A program made the translations under genes and the position numbers. Below, piece by piece: positions 59,420 to 64,000 of a DNA stretch of 64,000 bases (position 1 is the stretch's first letter; each line of letters begins with the position of its first letter). The stretch is from Kuafuiihalomonas sp050331295 (GTDB lineage Bacteria > Myxococcota > Kuafuiibacteriia > Kuafuiibacteriales > Kuafuiibacteriaceae): NCBI GenBank assembly GCA_050331295.1, contig JBHJGZ010000007.1, positions 186,001 to 250,000 on the forward strand, in the 5' to 3' direction. The notes beneath the pieces were generated by a model. It was not told where the DNA came from and searched no databases. It was given only the letters and a program-made list of their open reading frames with translations.

Positions 59420-60331
59420 CTAGCTCCGAACCGCGCGGAGCCAGTCGATGAGGCGTTCGAAATTGACCGGCTTCTCCAGAACCTGAGATGCGCCGAGGGA
59501 TCGGATCTGCGTCACGGCTCCCTCCCACCACAGCGCCCCCGAAATCACGGCCACTGGAATATCAGATCGCGTTTCCTTCAGACGTTGAAGAAGCGTGGCG
59601 CCCGGGATGGCAGGCAGAACCCAATCCATCAACACGACGTCCGCGGCGCCATCGGCGTGCAGTTGTAGTCCACGGGGTGGATCGTCGGTTCCCACCACCT
59701 GACAGCCGAACTTTCGGAGTGCGCGTTCCATCAAACGCAAGACATTGACGTCGTCTTCGATGACCAAGACCCGTGTGCCGCTCAACGCCGAGCCTGCGGC
59801 TGGATGGCCGGCCACATCGGCCGCACTGTTGCGCCCCAAGGGTGCCACGCCGCCTGATCTTTGGGGAGGCGTCACTTTTCCCCAAAAAGGTGGTGCGACC
59901 TGCGGCGGAGACGGAAGGTCAACTGGCCGCTCGACCGCTCTCAGGTTGGGCGCGCCGGGGGTCGAACTGGACACGCCATCGTGCGGGCCGAGAGGAATCA
60001 TTTCACCGGTCTCAGGCAATCCGGCAAGCGGAGCATGGTTCCGCCCAGTTCCGGCCCACTCGGCGAGTCGTTCCAGGACCGCCTCGTCGGTATCCGATCC
60101 CACCTCGATTCGGGCTCCTCTCCGCCGGACCCACGCAGTGGTCCGACCGGTGAATGTCAGAACCGGACCTTGCCGGTCCAACAAGGTCAGCTGCACTTCC
60201 TCTGCATGGCGCAGCGTATCGCAGTCGGTCCCCACGAAGACGCTGGTGGTCCCGATACGAAGGACCGGAGCCTCGAGTCGAGACCCATCGATCAATCGGA
60301 CTTCTACCCATCGCGGCGGTTCGGAATCCAT
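59420..60331 (-). CDS. Response regulator receiver with PilZ-like domain
   Basis: The 303-residue protein, from ATG 60331, begins with a beta-rich domain (VEVRLIDGSRLEAPVLRI, RTTAWVRRRGARIEVG). It resembles a PilZ c-di-GMP-binding fold but lacks the usual RxxxR/DxSxxG motifs. A disordered linker of about 90 residues follows. The C-terminal receiver has the acidic pair in VLVIEDDVNV, the phosphoacceptor Asp in LMDWVLP, and the conserved Lys in VLEKPVN. A TTG at 60409 is an upstream alternative. No histidine kinase is next to it. It lies between the amine oxidase and the EVE-domain gene on the same strand. Confidence 0.82.
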   Translation of the reverse strand: MDSEPPRWVEVRLIDGSRLEAPVLRIGTTSVFVGTDCDTLRHAEEVQLTLLDRQGPVLTFTGRTTAWVRRRGARIEVGSDTDEAVLERLAEWAGTGRNHAPLAGLPETGEMIPLGPHDGVSSSTPGAPNLRAVERPVDLPSPPQVAPPFWGKVTPPQRSGGVAPLGRNSAADVAGHPAAGSALSGTRVLVIEDDVNVLRLMERALRKFGCQVVGTDDPPRGLQLHADGAADVVLMDWVLPAIPGATLLQRLKETRSDIPVAVISGALWWEGAVTQIRSLGASQVLEKPVNFERLIDWLRAVRS

Positions 60332-60415
60332 CGGTTCACCAGCGGCGGGCGATCCCACTGGACAAGTCTGTCCCGGTCCGGAAAGCCGAGCAACCTGCGT
60401 TTCGATCAAAAGCGC

Positions 60416-60901
60416 TCAGCTGTGTGTCGGCTTGGATCGCGCGAGTCGGAGGATGAAGTTCCAATGCTCACGAGAGACCGGCTGGACCGACAACCGCGCA
60501 CCTTTCTTCAACAGCATGAGGCCGTCCAGCTCCGGATGCTCCTTCAGCTCATCCCTCGAGACGGGGCGGGCGAGCTCTTTCTCGGCCTGGATGTCCACGC
60601 ACACCCACCGCGGTGATTCGGTCGAGGACCGAGCATCGAAGTACTTGGATCGTCGGTCGAACTGCGTGTCGTCCGGATGGGCCAGCCCACTCACGCGAGC
60701 GATACCGACGATGGCCGGCGTCTTGATGTTCGAATGATAAAAGAGGACGCCATCATCGATTCGCATCTCGTCACGCATGAGATTTCGGGCCTGATAGTTG
60801 CGCACACCCGTCCAGGCCGTCGTGTGGTCCTCGGCCTCGAGAAGGTCTTCCCAGGAGAAGTCGTCGGGCTCTGACTTCATGAGCCAATAGCGCTTGGCCA
60901 T
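60416..60901 (-). CDS. EVE-domain (PUA-like) protein
   Basis: EVE proteins are small PUA-like readers of modified nucleobases in DNA or RNA; bacterial ones often sit near restriction or defence genes. The 161-residue product shows the family pattern YWLMKSEPDDFSWEDL, WTGVRNYQARN, GDxV-type DDGVLFYHS, and PRWVCVDIQ. Start ATG 60901 matches the family N-terminus; an in-frame start at 60937 only adds 12 residues. No modification or restriction gene is visible near it, so its target is unknown. It lies divergently beside the MscS gene. Confidence 0.93.
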   Translation of the reverse strand: MAKRYWLMKSEPDDFSWEDLLEAEDHTTAWTGVRNYQARNLMRDEMRIDDGVLFYHSNIKTPAIVGIARVSGLAHPDDTQFDRRSKYFDARSSTESPRWVCVDIQAEKELARPVSRDELKEHPELDGLMLLKKGARLSVQPVSREHWNFILRLARSKPTHS

Positions 60902-60986
60902 CGAAACTCGCCTAGGGTGATTGAGCCCCTTCGGCAAGCGGTCACAGCCCCTTTACTCCGTCCGCTTCTTGGGACAGGCGCCGGTC

Positions 60987-62093
60987 ATGGAATTCTGGAT
61001 GACGCCTATCCTGTGGGGCATCGAGCCTTGGCGGTTGGCCGCCGCGGGAGCCATTCTCTTCCTCGGTCTGGTGAGTCGGCGCCTGGTCGTCGCCTTGTTC
61101 CAGGGTGTCTTGAGCCGTCTGGCCAGGAGCTCGAAGGGTCAGTGGGATGACGACCTGGTCGAACTCCTTCCTGCTCCGCTCAGCGTCGGCCTCCAACTCT
61201 TCGTCTGGCTCCTTGCGAAGGAGATGTTGCTCCTCCCGACCGAGCCCGTCGACATCGATCGGTTCGTCCGTCAGGGCCTGCTGATGGCGCTGATGTTCAC
61301 GGCGGGCTGGGCCCTGTTCCGGGTCATCGACGTGTTCGCACGGCTCTTGGGCCGTCTCTCCACCAAGACCGACTCCCGCTTGGACGATCAGATCGTTCCC
61401 CTCGTCCGCAAGAGCCTCAAGGTCTTGGTGGGCGTCACCGTCTTCACATCGACCGTCCAAAACCTCGGTTACTCAGTGACGTCACTCCTGGCGAGCCTGG
61501 GCGTCGGAGGCTTGGCCCTCGCCCTGGCGGCCAAAGACACGGTGGCTAATCTCTTCGGTTCGGTGGTGGTGTTCACGGATCGACCTTTTCAGATCGGGGA
61601 CTGGGTCGAGTTCGACGGCATCGAAGGTACGGTGGAGGAAGTCGGATTTCGCACGACACGAATTCGTCGATTCGACAAGTCATTGGTCACGGTTCCGAAT
61701 CAGTTGTTTTCGACGACCCCCATCACCAATCATTCCGTCCGTCCCGTGCGCCGCATCAGCACCCTCGTCGGCATCGGCTACGAAGCCTCACCGGACCAAC
61801 TTTCGGCGCTCCTCACCGACCTACGGAAGCTCCTCACGGAGCACGAAGGGATCGACCAAGGCTTTCATTTCGTTCACTTCACGGAGCTCGGCGACTTCAG
61901 TCTGGCCATTCAAATCTACTGCTTCACCAAGTCCACGGTTTGGGTCGAATACCTGGCGGTTCAAGAAGACCTGCTCCTTCAGGTCATGCGCCTCGTCGAA
62001 AAGAATCGGCTGGAGATCGCGTTCCCAACTCGTACCGTCTACTTTCGTGACGAACATCGCCCGTCTCCGCCTTCAAGCCTCGCTCAGGCCTGA
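60987..62093 (+). CDS. Small-conductance mechanosensitive channel (MscS family)
   Basis: The 368-residue protein, from ATG 60987, has three to four N-terminal membrane helices. The pore helix is recognisable (LGVGGLALALAAKDTVANLFGS, Gly/Ala-packed), followed by the conserved beta domain FQIGDWVEFDGIEGTVEEVGFRTTRIR and VTVPNQLFSTTPI. It releases solutes on osmotic downshock. An in-frame TTG at 60921 would add 22 residues with no benefit. Its 3' end overlaps miaE on the other strand by 21 bases. Confidence 0.92.
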   Translation: MEFWMTPILWGIEPWRLAAAGAILFLGLVSRRLVVALFQGVLSRLARSSKGQWDDDLVELLPAPLSVGLQLFVWLLAKEMLLLPTEPVDIDRFVRQGLLMALMFTAGWALFRVIDVFARLLGRLSTKTDSRLDDQIVPLVRKSLKVLVGVTVFTSTVQNLGYSVTSLLASLGVGGLALALAAKDTVANLFGSVVVFTDRPFQIGDWVEFDGIEGTVEEVGFRTTRIRRFDKSLVTVPNQLFSTTPITNHSVRPVRRISTLVGIGYEASPDQLSALLTDLRKLLTEHEGIDQGFHFVHFTELGDFSLAIQIYCFTKSTVWVEYLAVQEDLLLQVMRLVEKNRLEIAFPTRTVYFRDEHRPSPPSSLAQA

Positions 62094-62675
62094 ACGCCAT
62101 CCTCCATGCAAGCGCGCCTGCGGCGGGAGGTGTCGCACCACTTCCGCCTCGTGCCGCGACACCGCCTCGAGACATGTGCGCGTCTGCTCTTCCGAAGACA
62201 CACATCGAGCCAGATCGAGGTAGAGCCGATGATGGCGCGCCTCCGAGGCTAGGAGAGTCCGGTACAATTCGGCCAGCTCCGAATCCTCGAGGCCTTCGGC
62301 CAGGAGCTTCATCCGCTCACAGGACCGGGCCTCGATGAAGGCACAACACAAGAGCGTTGTCAGAAGTCGGTCCGGTTCGGTCTCCGGAATGACAGACATG
62401 AGCCTTCCGGGATACACGCCGGGCTTTTGGCGCCCGAACCGGATACCCCTTCGTTCGAGATGGCCCAGGACGAGCTCGAAGTGCTCGAGTTCTTCCCGGG
62501 CCAGTTCAGAGAGAGGCCGCATCAACGCGGGCCATCCCGGGTAACGAAACATCAAGGTCAACGCGGTGGAGGCTGCCTTCTTCTCCAGATGAGCATGATC
62601 GAGCAGGACCTCGTCCATCACCGGGGCTACCGCGACAACCCATTGCGGCGGCGTCTGGACCCGAAGGTGCAGCAT
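62073..62675 (-). CDS. miaE: tRNA 2-methylthio-N6-isopentenyladenosine hydroxylase
   Basis: MiaE is a diiron monooxygenase that hydroxylates the isopentenyl group of modified A37 in tRNA. The 200-residue ferritin-like protein carries helix motifs with the iron ligands: DHAHLEKKAA, REELEHFE, FIEARSCERM and EARHHRLYLDL. It is preceded by the pterin dehydratase gene after 12 bases on the same strand. Neither miaA nor miaB is in this window. The C-terminal tail overlaps the MscS gene. Confidence 0.9.
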   Translation of the reverse strand: MLHLRVQTPPQWVVAVAPVMDEVLLDHAHLEKKAASTALTLMFRYPGWPALMRPLSELAREELEHFELVLGHLERRGIRFGRQKPGVYPGRLMSVIPETEPDRLLTTLLCCAFIEARSCERMKLLAEGLEDSELAELYRTLLASEARHHRLYLDLARCVSSEEQTRTCLEAVSRHEAEVVRHLPPQARLHGGWRSGLSEA

Positions 62676-62687
62676 CGCGGCGCGACC

Positions 62688-63017
62688 CTACATGACCCGG
62701 TTGATCTTTGCGGCGAGGACGAAGTCGCTTTCGGTCAAGCCGTCGATGGCATGGGTGAAGACTTCGATGGTGGCCCGGCCCCACGTGAACGAGATGTCGG
62801 GATGGTGTCCTTCGTTCTCGGCCACTTCGCCGACCCGGTTCACGAACCCGAGGGCCGACGCGAAGTCCGGAAACGAAAACGTCCGCCGGAGATGATGTTC
62901 GTCGATGACGTCCCACTCCGGGAGCTTCTGCTGGAGGGACCGAAGGGCATCGCCTTTGAGCGCGGGCACGCCACCTTCGCACGGGACACACGACTTTTGG
63001 GCAAGTTCATCAGACAT
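62688..63017 (-). CDS. Pterin-4a-carbinolamine dehydratase
   Basis: The 109-residue protein has the active-site segment EGHHPDI and the downstream THAIDGLTESD, giving the His pair and Glu of the enzyme that dehydrates 4a-hydroxytetrahydropterin. It normally supports aromatic amino acid hydroxylases, but no phenylalanine hydroxylase is nearby. A second known activity in some organisms is a moonlighting role in transcription. It is the first gene of a two-gene run with miaE. Confidence 0.92.
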   Translation of the reverse strand: MSDELAQKSCVPCEGGVPALKGDALRSLQQKLPEWDVIDEHHLRRTFSFPDFASALGFVNRVGEVAENEGHHPDISFTWGRATIEVFTHAIDGLTESDFVLAAKINRVM

Positions 63018-63107
63018 GCGCGCGGTGTATCATTCGTCCGCCGAGAGACCCCATGCTTTCCCACGTCCTACATTGAACTGGCGCGCTGAACCGGGCCAAC
63101 TGACGCC

Positions 63108-63707
63108 GTGGCGCGGTTCGTGGTGTTCGACCTAGGTGGGGTTCTCATTGACTGGAATCCCCGCTATCTCTTCCGGCAGCTTTTGGAGCCCCAAGAGGTC
63201 GAACGGTTCATCCAGGACGTGGTCCCCCCTGACTGGAACGAGCAGATGGACGCAGGTAAGCCATTCGCGGAGGCCATCCGGGAGAGGGTCGAAATCTTTC
63301 CTCAGCACTCCTCGCTCATCCGTGCCTATTACGATCGATGGGACGAGATGCTCGGCGGCTCCATTCAAGGGACCGTCGATTTGCTGTACCGCCTTCGAGA
63401 ACGAGACGTCCCTCTCTTCGCACTGACGAACTGGTCCGCCGAGACATTCCGGTTCGCCGAGGAACGCTTTTCCTTCCTGTCCTGCTTTCGTGACATCGTC
63501 GTTTCGGGTCGAGAGCGGGTGAAGAAGCCAAACCCGGAGATTTATCGTATTCTCCTGGCCCGAAATGGCCTCAATCCAGAAGTGGGCATCTTCATCGATG
63601 ACACCCTCCCCAACGTCCATGCGGCGGAGGGCGTGGGTCTGTCCGCGATCCACTTCCGGAGTCCAGACGGTTTGGAAGAGCGCCTGCACGAACTGCGAGT
63701 GCTTTGA
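63108..63707 (+). CDS. HAD-superfamily hydrolase
   Basis: The 199-residue protein shows HAD motif I FDLGGVLID (nucleophile Asp near residue 8), motif II ALTNWS, motif III KKPNPEIY (Lys) and motif IV FIDDTLPNV. It resembles the YihX/2-haloacid dehalogenase-like phosphatase group. A sugar phosphate or alpha-D-glucose-1-phosphate substrate is possible. The start is a GTG at 63108. A small membrane protein gene follows 76 bases later. Confidence 0.88.
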   Translation: MARFVVFDLGGVLIDWNPRYLFRQLLEPQEVERFIQDVVPPDWNEQMDAGKPFAEAIRERVEIFPQHSSLIRAYYDRWDEMLGGSIQGTVDLLYRLRERDVPLFALTNWSAETFRFAEERFSFLSCFRDIVVSGRERVKKPNPEIYRILLARNGLNPEVGIFIDDTLPNVHAAEGVGLSAIHFRSPDGLEERLHELRVL

Positions 63708-63783
63708 TGGCGTGGCTGCGACCCGCTGGTCAAAACGTCACTTTTTCGGGAGATCGAGGCTCGCGGATACTAGGCCATCCTCG

Positions 63784-63990
63784 ATGGTGAATTGGATCTA
63801 CGCGTCGATCCTGGGGTATCTAGGACTCGGAGCGGTGGTCGGCACGGCGTTCGTGTTCCGCGGAGCGGCGGTGGTGGCGTCGGGGGCACGAGGCGCAGGT
63901 TGGGGATTCCGGGTTTTGATCTGGCCCGGTTCGGTCGGGCTTTGGCCATTTGTCCTGATTCGCTGGCTAACGGCGGAGCGAAGCCCATGA
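63784..63990 (+). CDS. Small two-helix membrane protein
   Basis: This 68-residue product has two hydrophobic segments (about 5-30 and 42-62) separated by a short basic loop, with little else. Short proteins of this kind often precede larger oxidoreductase or transporter subunits. Its stop overlaps the start of another gene (ATGA), which continues beyond the right edge, so it is probably the first member of an operon. No family is recognised. Confidence 0.55.
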   Translation: MVNWIYASILGYLGLGAVVGTAFVFRGAAVVASGARGAGWGFRVLIWPGSVGLWPFVLIRWLTAERSP

Positions 63991-64000
63991 ACGCGGCGCA
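63987..64000 (+). CDS. Start of a gene running off the right edge
   Basis: An ATG overlaps the stop of the small membrane protein gene (ATGA), and the first codons (Met-Asn-Ala-Ala) are in the window. Only 14 bases are visible, so no product can be named. The coupling suggests it is part of the same operon. Confidence 0.35.

Noticed and set aside
1..64000. CRISPR arrays, insertion sequences, phage or integrase genes
   Set aside because: No direct repeats with regular spacing, terminal repeats, transposase or integrase motifs are seen.

Overview
This is GC-rich bacterial chromosomal DNA with densely packed genes on both strands. I see no insertion sequence, prophage, CRISPR array, rRNA or convincing tRNA. 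The gene set suggests a Myxococcota-type deltaproteobacterium. A secreted protein ends in a Cys / hydrophobic helix / Arg-cluster tail of the MYXO-CTERM kind. There is also an Oar-like TonB-dependent receptor, a kinase-fold signalling protein, a large multi-domain ASH-type lipoprotein, several lipoproteins, and many GTG or TTG starts. This assignment is inferred from gene content, not from a search.

Layout. 1-2.4 kb: end of an ABC importer operon (permease, ATPase) followed by a radical SAM protein and a short, possibly frameshifted gene. 2.5-7.4 kb: a small outer-membrane barrel protein facing a large TonB-dependent receptor, then an EAL phosphodiesterase. 7.5-12.5 kb: minus-strand run with a HEAT-repeat lipoprotein, a SpoIID-like protein, queA and tgt (queuosine synthesis). 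12.6-17 kb: Cys-rich lipoprotein, glutamate dehydrogenase, a degenerate MoeA-like protein and a tandem pseudokinase. 17-20.4 kb: GAF histidine kinase, RNase HI and a DUF21-CBS-CorC membrane protein. 20.5-25 kb: anchored CxxCH protein, a transglutaminase-like protein with Ser at the Cys position, and glycogen phosphorylase. 25-31.7 kb: divergent NAD-dependent DNA ligase, double cyclic-nucleotide-binding protein, GNAT, a two-module unknown, an atypical LuxR-type regulator and a TlpA-type thioredoxin. 31.8-40.3 kb: recC-recB-recD-rsmE with overlapping stops and starts, followed by a hairpin-rich gap. 40.6-46.7 kb: ASH-domain lipoprotein, then glgA and spoVR on the minus strand. 46.8-52.1 kb: sbcD-sbcC and a small ribbon-helix-helix-like protein. 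52.4-57.8 kb: aspartokinase, csrA-fliW and a membrane-anchored spermidine-synthase-like protein. 57.7-64 kb: amine oxidase, receiver protein, EVE protein, MscS channel, miaE, pterin dehydratase, HAD hydrolase and a small membrane protein at the edge.

Functional themes. Double-strand break processing is strongly represented (RecBCD, SbcCD, a DNA ligase, RNase H). Glycogen synthesis and breakdown are both present (glgA, glgP) but 19 kb apart, with glgA directly behind the stress gene spoVR. Signalling is rich in degenerate domains: two pseudokinase lobes, a receiver without its acidic pair, and a PilZ-like domain without the usual Arg motif. tRNA and rRNA modification is served by QueA, Tgt, MiaE and RsmE.

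I did not find one unmistakable new system. The best candidates for new biology are the ABC-radical SAM operon, the catalytically depleted MoeA and pseudokinase pair, the hairpin cluster before 40.6 kb, the orphan ribbon-helix-helix protein with palindromes, and the convergent, overlapping spermidine-synthase-like and amine oxidase genes.
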